Shown here piece by piece: positions 1-5,939 of a DNA stretch of 12,506 nucleotides (within the stretch, counting starts at the first letter, position 1; every line of letters begins with the position of its first letter). Under the pieces are notes generated by a model. The model was given only the letters and a program-made list of their open reading frames with translations, searched no databases and was not told the origin of the DNA. The translations under genes were made by a program, and so were the position numbers. Source of the DNA: Deltaproteobacteria bacterium (GTDB taxonomy: Bacteria; Desulfobacterota; Binatia; UBA9968; CAXXLF01); assembly GCA_022571535.1 (NCBI GenBank), contig JACZXR010000022.1, positions 1 to 12,506 of the forward strand, in the 5' to 3' direction.

Positions 1-959
1 CCCTGGGGCACATCAATCTTTATCGGGCGAAGCTTCCCGTCGCTCCAGGGCACGTCCCAAAAAAGGGTGTTGGTCAGTGCAATAGCAATGTGCGCAGTGG
101 TGCTGGGAAGCGTAGAATTGTGGTCCGTGTTTGTCTGGGGACTTGTCCCCGAAAAGTCCATAGTGAGATCGTCGCCATCCTTGGTCATCGTGCAGATGAT
201 CTGCTGCGGTACGGCTCGGCGAGTTTTCCGGTCAAGCGTCGTCACATACTGCCGTGCCGTCCATGTTCCGTCGGGGAGGGATCGGAGCTTGACCCGGGCC
301 ATCTGCTCCGAGTCCTCGATGACCTTCACTGCTGCCTCTCTGATGAAGTCCGGACCAAACTTCTTGATGAGCCCAAGATAACGGTTGGCGCACACGTTGT
401 TTCCGGCGATCATTGCCTTGAGATCAAGGCCTACATACTCTGGGTCACGACACTGCTCGGTGAGGGTCCTAAACACGTCTTCACGAAACTCTCCGCGTTC
501 GACCACCTTGAGACCCAGGATGCGGATCCCCTCGTGGTAGATCTCCGTGGCGCCCCCGCGCAGTAACCCTCCTGTGTCAGCCGTGTGGGTGCTGGTCGCA
601 ACCCATGCAGTCAGCTCGCCCTGATAGAAGATCGGCATGATGACCATCATATCGTAGGTGTGAGAGCCTGCCACATAAGGGTCATTGAGGAAGAATTGAT
701 CTCCTTCATGAATGCCTGGCGAGTGGGAGAACCATTGGATCAGGCTTTTGATCGCATCAGAGCTGGCTGCGGCAAACCGAAGATGTCCCGAGCAGGCAAG
801 CACCATGGTCCCTTTGGGATCGTAGAAGGAGCTCATCGACTCTCCGCCCTGCGCCACAATGGGAGACGCCGTGACGCGCTGGAGAGTGGTTCTTCCCTCT
901 TCCCCTATTGCCCACAGGCGGTGAAGGAACATCTCAAAGCGGATAGCATCGATCTCCAT
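1..959 (-). CDS. Hydantoinase B / oxoprolinase family protein (HyuB-like), 3' end cut by window edge
   Basis: An uninterrupted minus-strand frame runs from ATG at 959 past base 1, giving about 319 N-terminal residues of a family that is usually 500-700 long, so the C-terminus lies outside. The start has a strong ribosome binding site (AAAGGAGAG, 10 nt upstream). Family hallmarks are visible: an N-terminal RLWAI segment near residues 14-18, LNDPY at 91-95, a GSHTYD stretch at 98-103 (family form GTHxxD, with H100 and D103) and HTADTGG at 125-131, which keeps the H-x-x-D-x-G-G pattern. HyuB-type proteins are subunits of ATP-dependent hydantoinases, oxoprolinases and acetone/acetophenone carboxylases; they normally pair with HyuA. 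The substrate cannot be told from sequence, and no HyuA gene is seen upstream, where a broken FAH-like gene sits instead; the partner may lie beyond the left edge. Family call is strong, function weak. Confidence 0.88.
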   Translation of the reverse strand, partial: MEIDAIRFEMFLHRLWAIGEEGRTTLQRVTASPIVAQGGESMSSFYDPKGTMVLACSGHLRFAAASSDAIKSLIQWFSHSPGIHEGDQFFLNDPYVAGSHTYDMMVIMPIFYQGELTAWVATSTHTADTGGLLRGGATEIYHEGIRILGLKVVERGEFREDVFRTLTEQCRDPEYVGLDLKAMIAGNNVCANRYLGLIKKFGPDFIREAAVKVIEDSEQMARVKLRSLPDGTWTARQYVTTLDRKTRRAVPQQIICTMTKDGDDLTMDFSGTSPQTNTDHNSTLPSTTAHIAIALTNTLFWDVPWSDGKLRPIKIDVPQ

Positions 960-979
960 GTACGGGTTACTCTCCTTTT

Positions 980-1210
980 TCACTCGGTATAGAAATGCTT
1001 GGGGAACCAGTCTCCGTGACCGCTAGGGAGGAGGTCAAAGAGATTCCTGACCGGCGTGAAGAGGTCCATGGCCTAGTGGTGGCGCTCAACGAGCGAGCCT
1101 TCCGTGGTGTATAAAAGGTTTTTCAGGTCGTGGACACGCTCGGCCACGTGCAAGCCTGCTCGCGGCTCCCCGTTCTTAACCGTGTAGGTCAGCAGGTTGT
1201 AATCGATCAT
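980..1210 (-). pseudogene. Fumarylacetoacetate hydrolase (FAH)-like N-terminal fragment with in-frame TAG
   Basis: A minus-strand frame starts at ATG 1210 behind a good ribosome binding site (GAGGAG, about 6 nt upstream). It reads LLTYTVKNGEPRAGLHVAER then VHDL over the first 29 residues, which resembles the start of FAH-family proteins (a short beta-strand segment, then G-x-R-x-G and V-x-D-L). After 45 codons a TAG stop occurs at 1073-1075. The same frame stays open for 30 more codons (including an ATG at 1067-1069 and the text DWFPKHFYTE) and ends with TGA at 980-982, 20 nt before the HyuB start. The catalytic FAH domain (about 200 further residues) is absent, so this is a truncated and nonsense-interrupted remnant. 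I do not recognise the residues after the TAG; they could come from a different gene joined by deletion. Confidence 0.55.
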
Positions 1211-1223
1211 GTAATCTCCTCAT

Positions 1224-1341
1224 TCAGGTATTTAAGCCTGCCATCACATGCGCAACCAGCTCCTGCGGGTTGTTAGGCCCAGATGCATCATCGGGCAGCA
1301 CCCACAGACTGCGGCCCCTCTTGCCCGCAAGCCTTGGTGCT
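1224..1341 (-). pseudogene. C-terminal remnant of an unidentified gene
   Basis: On the minus strand a short open stretch from about 1341 ends with TGA at 1224-1226, 13 nt before the FAH-like start. It encodes about 38 residues containing GRSLWVLPDDASGPNNP and then a helical tail (QELVAHVMAGL), which reads like the natural C-terminus of a folded protein rather than random sequence. It has no start codon and is preceded by TAG in the same frame, overlapping the tail of the DUF2892-like gene. I do not recognise the family. It may be the last part of a gene whose 5' portion was deleted, adding to the run of broken genes here. It could also be non-coding; confidence is low. Confidence 0.3.
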
Positions 1342-1344
1342 GTG

Positions 1345-1536
1345 CTATTCCCCTATACCGAGCCTGTCTAGTGAATAGTACAAGGGACAAAAACCAGTAA
1401 AAACAATTTGCAGCAGGGTTATCCCCAGTAGCCCAGGCGCCAGCAACTAAAGAGGATTTCCATAATATCCGAGCAGAACTCCAGCTGTTATGACTGTACC
1501 GACTATACCATCATGGATGCGCCTCTTTTTGTTCAT
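1345..1536 (-). pseudogene. DUF2892-type (YgaP-like) small membrane protein interrupted by an amber codon
   Basis: ATG at 1536 is preceded by AGGAGG with 8 nt spacing, an excellent ribosome binding site. The first 29 codons read as a basic N-terminus (MNKKRRIHDG) and a first membrane segment (GTVITAGVLLGYYGNPL). A TAG follows at 1447-1449, then the same frame continues with LLAPGLLGITLLQ, the diagnostic TGFCPLYYSL motif and a short tail ending at TAG 1345-1347. This is the full architecture of DUF2892 proteins: two membrane helices and a T-G-F-C-P-L motif between the second helix and the C-terminus. Family members commonly carry Trp at the interrupted position, so a single TGG-to-TAG change explains the stop. 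Apart from this codon the gene looks intact, suggesting recent inactivation. The role of the family is not well defined; it is often found fused to or next to rhodanese domains. It sits 54 nt downstream of the SRPBCC gene, probably in the same transcript. Confidence 0.75.
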
Positions 1537-1590
1537 AATGATTACCTCCTCTTCTAAAGGCAGCAAATTAGCGCGGAGAGGTTTCGGGTA

Positions 1591-1986
1591 TTAATGACTC
1601 TCTAAATAGTTTTGCCACGGAGTCCAGTAATACTTTTCCCAACCCTTGGTAACCCCTTCATAGTCGTGGTCCGGCACGTCAAGATGCACAAGATCGATGC
1701 GACCGCCAACCCCTTCAGTTGAGAATGAGAGGATCAAGGTTGAATCGGGGTCATCGCCCTTGAAAGAGGTAGAACGCCAGGACTGTACAATGAGCCTGGG
1801 CCTCACTGTGGCAAGTATTGTGCCGGAGAGTGCGCCGTTAAACGCTAGAAATTCTGCGCCCGTCTCTCTTCCAATTCGCACGGGATTTCCCGTGATCGCT
1901 GCGTGCACTACCGGGTCGAGGTACATATCGAACAACGCTTCCGCAGAAGCAGGTAGAACCACCGATTGCCTAATCACGTTCCTCAA
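1591..1986 (-). CDS. SRPBCC / AHSA1 (activator of Hsp90 ATPase homologue 1-like) domain protein
   Basis: The 131-residue product covers one small START/SRPBCC-type domain. Visible features are an opening strand with VVLPASAEALFDMYLDP (the usual helix after the first strand), a central GALSGTILATVRP LIVQSWR stretch typical of AHSA1 proteins (x-G-x-I-L-x-x-x-P-x-x-x-I-V-x-x-W), a strand with STLILSFSTEG, and a C-terminal helix with GWEKYYWTPWQNYL. The family binds hydrophobic ligands in a deep cavity; the ligand here is unknown. The start is TTG at 1986, with GGGAG about 10 nt upstream; a GTG at 1977 is a less likely alternative because it leaves no proper spacing. The gene stops with TAA. A palindromic element lies directly upstream (2009-2112), so the promoter either lies within it or transcription comes from the cupin gene beyond. 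Confidence 0.82.
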   Translation of the reverse strand: MRNVIRQSVVLPASAEALFDMYLDPVVHAAITGNPVRIGRETGAEFLAFNGALSGTILATVRPRLIVQSWRSTSFKGDDPDSTLILSFSTEGVGGRIDLVHLDVPDHDYEGVTKGWEKYYWTPWQNYLESH

Positions 1987-2008
1987 TTTTCTGATACTCC
2001 CGGATTTT

Positions 2009-2112
2009 ACCCCGTACCACAGAACGCCCTGTACTTAAGTGCAGGGATGAATGTTCTGAAGTTCCCGAAGGGCAAGCCCTAAAGCCACGGACGTAAGTCC
2101 GTGGTACGGGGT
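2009..2112. repeat. Palindrome-bounded element (possible IS200/IS605-type relic or MITE)
   Basis: A perfect 12-bp inverted repeat (ACCCCGTACCAC at 2009-2020, its complement at 2101-2112) bounds 104 bp. Inside are two more hairpins: 2027-2046 (8-bp stem with one wobble, loop TTAA) and 2085-2104 (CCACGGAC, loop GTAA, perfect 8-bp stem). The right end, AAAGCCACGG followed by the stem, looks like the subterminal hairpins of IS200/IS605 elements and of their small non-autonomous derivatives. No transposase frame is present. This identification is by resemblance only. It lies between the SRPBCC and cupin genes and could also fold in RNA. Confidence 0.55.
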
Positions 2113-2216
2113 TTACTCCTCGATGCCTAACGCTCCGAACGAGTAGCGTACTGACTGATATTGAATAGCCAACTCATGTGTACCCGAGTCCGCGTTGCGC
2201 GGATATAGGTTGCCTA

Positions 2217-2587
2217 TCACTCGGCGCTGTCACGGTGAACAGCCTCCGGTGAGAAAGCAGGTAGACAAACCGCAATATATTCCGCACCGCCAGGCTCAGG
2301 AGTACTATAGAGCATCCACTCACCAGGCTCGGCAACTATCGCCTGCCCAGCACGAGCCTCAAAGACACCGCCAGGATACTCAATGCGAAGCATTCCTTCG
2401 ACAACTATCGAGATCTCTTCGAACTCCGTCTCTGCCCCGGCTCTTCCCAGCCCGCCGGCGACCGCATACGAGCGATACTGACAGCCTCATGGTCGGAGTT
2501 GACACGACCAGCAAATTCCTCAATCTGTTTCAGCTTGTTACCCGTAGCCTCGATGATCGTCGGTCGCTCAATTAAACGTTGGATCAC
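2217..2587 (-). pseudogene. Single-domain cupin protein, inactivated by a 2-nt frameshift
   Basis: The gene starts at GTG 2587 behind AGGAGA (about 6 nt). The first ~52 codons read MIQRLIERPTIIEATGNKLK to ARMRSPAGWEEPGQ, after which the zero frame runs into an unrelated tail and stops. If the dinucleotide AG at about 2430-2431 is removed (CAGAGACG read as CAGACG), the frame continues for another ~70 codons as TEFEEISIVVEGMLRIEY, then a second cupin strand set with AGQAIVAEPGEWMLYSTPE and PAFSPEAVHRDS, ending at TGA 2217-2219. The repaired product would be 122 residues, the normal length for this small cupin family. The insertion looks like a duplication of AG. The function of the family is not assigned; the EPGQTEFEE part replaces the usual His-rich metal motif. 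It lies 14 nt downstream of the secreted-protein gene, so the two probably formed one transcript. Confidence 0.82.
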
Positions 2588-2601
2588 GAATTCTCCTAAT
2601 C

Positions 2602-2973
2602 TCAGTGTGGAAGGTCTACGATGATCTCCTTACCACCATAACCGTGGACTGAGTCTCGGGCGCGGATGCGGACCTGTTTTGTTGACGTTGGAATGCGAAC
2701 GCCACCCAGCGACCGCGTAAAGGGTTGCTCGTTCACATGGGGGTGATAGAGGATGCGGGTCCCGAGCACCTCTCCTTCGAGGGAAAGAACTTCCCACCTG
2801 TCTGCGTAGTGATCCCAGCCTTTGTCCGCGTGGCGGAGGGTAACCGTAAATTGACAGGTGGAGTCGCTCTGACAGGTCACATTGGCCTTGGTGACATCTG
2901 CGGTGCCTGCAGAGACGCTGGTCGGAATTAGGGCGAAGGAGATGGCAGCGAACAGCTTGAATTTACAGCGCAT
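2602..2973 (-). CDS. Small secreted protein of unknown function with signal peptide
   Basis: The 123-residue product opens with a classic Sec signal peptide: charged MRCKFK, hydrophobic LFAAISFALIP, and a likely cleavage site after VSA (residue 22). The mature part (about 100 residues) has two cysteines (C34 and C40) close enough for one disulfide, and looks like an all-beta domain: alternating strands around TCQFTVTLRHADKGWDHYAD, a middle GTRILYHPHVNEQPFTRSL stretch and a C-terminal VRIRARDSVHGYGGKEI. The WDHYADRWEV, HPHVNEQPFTRSL and DSVHGYGG motifs look like conserved family signatures, but I cannot attach a function. No strong ribosome binding site is seen before the ATG at 2973. The protein probably acts in the periplasm or outside the cell. 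The broken cupin gene follows 14 nt downstream. Confidence 0.72.
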   Translation of the reverse strand: MRCKFKLFAAISFALIPTSVSAGTADVTKANVTCQSDSTCQFTVTLRHADKGWDHYADRWEVLSLEGEVLGTRILYHPHVNEQPFTRSLGGVRIPTSTKQVRIRARDSVHGYGGKEIIVDLPH

Positions 2974-3072
2974 AGAAGTAGATTACACTCTACACAGAAT
3001 CGAGTCGTCTAACGATAGCGTTGATCGGTGCTCGAAGAGCGTCCGTTTCCAACGCCTGGTTAGAGCAAATCA

Positions 3073-3318
3073 TTACTCCGGTAAATCCTCAAGCCGAGTG
3101 CCTCGTACGACGCGCAGGCTCCTTCGCGCCCGTTCGACACGCTCAAGAAAACGGGGGTCGTTCTCAAGCTTGTAGTCGAACCAGTCCTCCTCGGACTCGA
3201 ACCCAATCAGGACTCCCGCAGGCTTTCCATGACGGGTAATGACAATCTCATGTTTCTCAGCCTCGTGGAGAAAGCGGGAAAGGTCATCTTTGACCTCGGA
3301 CAACGGAACTTCTTTCAT
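3073..3318 (-). CDS. Type II antitoxin, Phd/YefM family
   Basis: From ATG at 3318 the product is 81 residues: MKEVPLSEVKDDLSRFL forms the first strand and helix of the Phd/YefM DNA-binding fold, HEIVITRHGKPAGVLIGFES is the family signature, and the tail (WFDYKLENDPRFLERVERAR then RGTRLEDL) is the toxin-neutralising region. An upstream in-frame ATG at 3345 would add nine basic residues. The start at 3318 is preferred because it forms an ATGA overlap with the stop codon of the upstream toxin remnant, the usual translational coupling, and because the family typically begins MKxxPLSEVK. Antitoxins of this family bind both their toxin and their own promoter. Here the toxin partner is truncated, so the antitoxin appears to be an orphan. 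Confidence 0.85.
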   Translation of the reverse strand: MKEVPLSEVKDDLSRFLHEAEKHEIVITRHGKPAGVLIGFESEEDWFDYKLENDPRFLERVERARRSLRVVRGTRLEDLPE

Positions 3319-3497
3319 TCGCGACTTCCGAACTGATTTAGCCATGATGCAGCCTCCGATTTGGGAATAATTGCCAAGACCTCAACGGTCGTGGCTGATA
3401 CGTCGTAGAACACGCGGACCTCATCAACCCGGAGCCGATATTGCGGTTGAGATAGGCCGCGCAACCGTTTGATCCGGCTCCGGCTCGTTTTGGTTGG
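3315..3497 (-). pseudogene. RelE/ParE-type toxin, 5'-truncated remnant
   Basis: Directly upstream of the antitoxin an open stretch of 60 codons begins right after a TAG at 3498-3500 and ends at TGA 3315-3317. It reads RIKRLRGLSQPQYRLRVDEV, then RVFYDVSATTVEVLAIIPKS and EAASWL. This is the C-terminal half to two thirds of a RelE-superfamily mRNA interferase: K-x-L-x-G, the YRLRV strand, RVFYDV and the final V-x-V-L-A-I strand. The N-terminal helices (about 30 residues) and start codon are missing; none of the three upstream frames contains them. Only the toxin is broken. The gene order (toxin first, antitoxin second, overlapping by ATGA) is the one used by this subgroup. Confidence 0.8.
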
Positions 3498-3500
3498 CTA

Positions 3501-3856
3501 ACTATTAAGTGAGCTGCCTATTGATACCCCCTGACATTGCAGTCCTTCGCAGCCTATCTCTGCTGCATCAGTAATGCAATAAATTCTTAAGACGGAATAA
3601 TTACCGTAGGCTAGAGCCATATTGATCACCATCATCCCTGGAGCAAACATTGCAAAAACTCATAGCCTATTCCGTTCTATTGATAGCTACCCTAGTTGAG
3701 ATCGAGCAGTAATGCCTACAAGCAGGGATGTTCCCAAGCCTTCAATCTTTTTAGCTGGTTGGGCAGTAATAACTTGACAAGCTCGGGAGGGGCGATATAG
3801 ATCACGGTCAGGCAGAGGCGAGATCCAGTTACAGAGTAAAACCTTCTGGTTGAAAC
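3501..3856. other. Gene-free stretch between the toxin remnant and the epimerase gene
   Basis: Neither strand shows a recognisable coding remnant or large palindrome here. Its composition is more AT-rich than the flanking genes. The last ~80 bp hold the promoter-like site for the epimerase. The left border coincides with the point where the toxin gene loses its N-terminus, so part of this stretch may be sequence brought in by the deletion. Confidence 0.6.
3774..3801 (+). promoter_or_regulatory. Sigma70-type promoter for the epimerase gene
   Basis: TTGACA (3774-3779, perfect -35) and TATAGA (3796-3801, five of six matches to TATAAT) are separated by 16 bp. The predicted start of transcription is about 45-50 nt before the ATG at 3857. 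Position, orientation and quality all fit the downstream gene. Confidence 0.65.
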
Positions 3857-4855
3857 ATGAATGTTCTTATAACGGGTGGGATGGGAGTCAATGGGGCTGT
3901 GCTTGCAAGGCTCCTCGTGTCGAAAGGCCTTCGTCCCGTTCTGTTGGATAACCGGATGGATCTATCGCTGATCGCCGATATAAAAAATGACGTGAACCTG
4001 GTTGAGGGGGATGTTCTTGACCCTCACGGCCTGGAAATGGTGGTCGCAGACTACAAGATCAGCCATATCGCCCATCTGGCTGCGCTCATGCCCGGCCCTG
4101 CAGAATCGGATCCTCGTCTTGCGATGAAAATAGGAGTGGGTGGAACAGTGAATATTCTTGAGGTGGCTCGAGCCCGTAATATCCAGCGGGTTGTCTTTAC
4201 CAGCTCCAAGGCGGTCTACGGTGAGATTACGGGAGAGCAGACCCACCCTGATTACGTGCCGGTGTTTGAATTTCAGCCGCAAAGGCCCGTCGATCTCTAT
4301 GGTGTCATAAAGGTCTGCTGCGAGTCGATGGGGAACTACTATCGCGAGCGGTACAGGGTCGAGTTTGTGTCGCTCAGATTCTCATCGATATACGGGCCAG
4401 GCAAGCAGGCCCGACATGGGGTTCTTTCGCTGTACGGACAGCTTATTGAAGACGTGATGTCCGGCAAGGAGGTCGTCATCCCTTGCGGTGGAGACCAGTT
4501 GAATGATGCCCTCTATGTTGGGGATGTCGCCCGCGCCATTTTTCTTGCGCTCAAGGCTGAAAGTCCCCGGCAGTGGACCTTTAACATAGGGACAGGAAAG
4601 GGAGTTACACTGCGAGATTTTGCCCAGGTGCTTGGGAATATATATCCCTCGGCCCGGATCGAGATCGGGCCAGGTCTGGACTTCCGAAAAGGAGAGAAGC
4701 AGAGTTACTGTATCTTTAATATATCGAAGGCCAGGGAGCAGTTGGGTTATAGTCCGGACTATGACCTGGAGCGGGGTATAAAAGAATATATTGAGACCAT
4801 CAGGAGGCTTCGCTCGAAAGCGCTATCGCTTCGGCATTATCACCGTCGCCCCTGA
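3857..4855 (+). CDS. NAD-dependent epimerase/dehydratase (extended SDR family)
   Basis: A 332-residue protein of the usual length for extended short-chain dehydrogenases. The N-terminus carries the NAD-binding glycine motif G7-x-x-G10-x-x-G13 (TGGMGVNG), and D31 at the end of the second strand fits NAD preference. The catalytic set is visible: serines 116-117 in FTSSKAVYG and Y148-x-x-x-K152 (YGVIK). The segment LRFSSIYGPG at 173-182 and the DALYVGDVARA and FNIGTGKG stretches are typical of nucleotide-sugar epimerases and dehydratases (GalE/RfbB-like). The substrate cannot be named from sequence; many homologues act on non-sugar substrates. No clear Shine-Dalgarno sequence precedes the ATG, but the glycine motif so close to the N-terminus supports the start. 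The 3' end overlaps the convergent bicupin gene by 33 bp. The C-terminal tail after about residue 315 is basic and may be a variable extension. Confidence 0.9.
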   Translation: MNVLITGGMGVNGAVLARLLVSKGLRPVLLDNRMDLSLIADIKNDVNLVEGDVLDPHGLEMVVADYKISHIAHLAALMPGPAESDPRLAMKIGVGGTVNILEVARARNIQRVVFTSSKAVYGEITGEQTHPDYVPVFEFQPQRPVDLYGVIKVCCESMGNYYRERYRVEFVSLRFSSIYGPGKQARHGVLSLYGQLIEDVMSGKEVVIPCGGDQLNDALYVGDVARAIFLALKAESPRQWTFNIGTGKGVTLRDFAQVLGNIYPSARIEIGPGLDFRKGEKQSYCIFNISKAREQLGYSPDYDLERGIKEYIETIRRLRSKALSLRHYHRRP

Positions 4856-5905
4856 GCGTGCACATTCCTCCTCGAAGACACGCCTGATCTCCGGATCCTC
4901 GTCTTCATATTCGATCTGCCAGCCCCCCTGATTCAACGGGACATCGGACTTGATCTTGCCCGGGGTGAGCTTGTATCGGCGGCTGAGCATCTTGAGGGCC
5001 AGATAGCGGGCCGGTCGATTGCCTGAATTGAAGTGCTGGTGAAACCAGCCCTCAGGCGGAACCAGAATCGAGCCGGGCTTCCAGTTGATCCGCATCATCT
5101 CTTTACCTTCCGGCCACATGATCGAATAGCCCTCGCCGCAGAGGATAAGGACATGCGCACCTGGGCCGTGGCGATGGGCCTTCTTGTACATCCCCACCTG
5201 AAACTCAGATATGTGCGCCCCCATAGTGCTCTCTGCCAGCTCGAACATGACCGAGGCGCTCCCTTTGCCCCTCTCGTTCCAGGCGATGGTCTCCAGGGTG
5301 GTCACATCGGAGATAAAATTCGTCTCAAGGACGCGATCGTTGTAGAGCCGGGCTCTCCCCCCGAAGTAGTCCTCTTCGCCCTGGAACCTGTCCGAGAAGA
5401 CGTAAGGGTTGTCCATGACAAAGCCCTCATTATGAAAGAGGTTAATAACCAGCGGGGCATTCGTCACGCCGAGCATGCGCGCCTCCCGATCTCCCTGCCC
5501 ATTAAAATGCTGGTAGTGGGCATTTAAGGGAATGGCGAAGAGACTCCCCTTCTGCCATTCAAAGGTCTGTTTTTGGCCGTTTTCCTGCCACATGGATGTG
5601 GCACCACGTCCCTCAAGAATGTATACGAGCTCCTCGAAGAGGTGCCGCTGGGGTTTAAGGCTCTGGCCCGGAGGAATACTGCAGACGAAGCCGTCGTCCA
5701 AGTAACCTGCTCCATCCAGGTTGATAAAGGCCCCGTATCCGCCCTTTCTTTCCCACCACTTTAGAGGCAAGGTGTTCAGGTCTTCAATAAAATAACCCTT
5801 GAAGGTGTCGATCCCCTGACAGGCGACCCAATCGTCATAAGGGGTGTCCATCCGCTCGGCGTTACGGTCTATTTTCTCAAAGGAGGGGAAGCTCTCAATC
5901 TTCAT
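4823..5905 (-). CDS. Bicupin protein (two cupin domains), oxygenase-like, substrate unknown
   Basis: A 360-residue protein with two cupin barrels. Domain 1 (about 60-160) has RHLFEELVYILEGRG at 87-101, so H88 and E91/E92 stand where the first cupin motif puts its metal ligands, but the first His of HxH is replaced by Gln (Q86); the second motif is NAHYQHFN (H130, H133). Domain 2 (about 215-310) has HRHGPGAHVLILCGEGY (H244, H246, H251), and WFHQHFN with H289 and H291, giving a full set of possible metal ligands with His in place of the usual Glu. Gentisate-dioxygenase-like and related bicupins share this layout, but the family has many members without known activity. Start ATG at 5905 follows a weak GAGG. 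The stop is TAG. It lies between the epimerase (convergent, overlapping) and the solute-binding-protein relic; a role in catabolism of an organic acid is a guess from context. Confidence 0.82.
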   Translation of the reverse strand: MKIESFPSFEKIDRNAERMDTPYDDWVACQGIDTFKGYFIEDLNTLPLKWWERKGGYGAFINLDGAGYLDDGFVCSIPPGQSLKPQRHLFEELVYILEGRGATSMWQENGQKQTFEWQKGSLFAIPLNAHYQHFNGQGDREARMLGVTNAPLVINLFHNEGFVMDNPYVFSDRFQGEEDYFGGRARLYNDRVLETNFISDVTTLETIAWNERGKGSASVMFELAESTMGAHISEFQVGMYKKAHRHGPGAHVLILCGEGYSIMWPEGKEMMRINWKPGSILVPPEGWFHQHFNSGNRPARYLALKMLSRRYKLTPGKIKSDVPLNQGGWQIEYEDEDPEIRRVFEEECARSGATVIMPKR

Positions 5906-5939
5906 GGCACGGCCTCGTGAAATAGTTGCTGGGCGCGCT

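Noticed and set aside
67..992. Overlapping plus-strand open frames at the left edge
   Set aside because: They lie antisense to the hydantoinase B frame, which carries clear family motifs. Their own translations show no domain-like pattern.
2189..2203. Hairpin TCCGCG-TTG-CGCGGA downstream of the cupin stop as a terminator
   Set aside because: The stem is only 6 bp and no T-run follows it on the minus strand, so intrinsic termination is not supported.
2195..2575. A 126-codon plus-strand open frame opposite the broken cupin
   Set aside because: It is low-complexity in Gln, Arg and His, and lies antisense to a frame that gives a complete cupin once two bases are removed.
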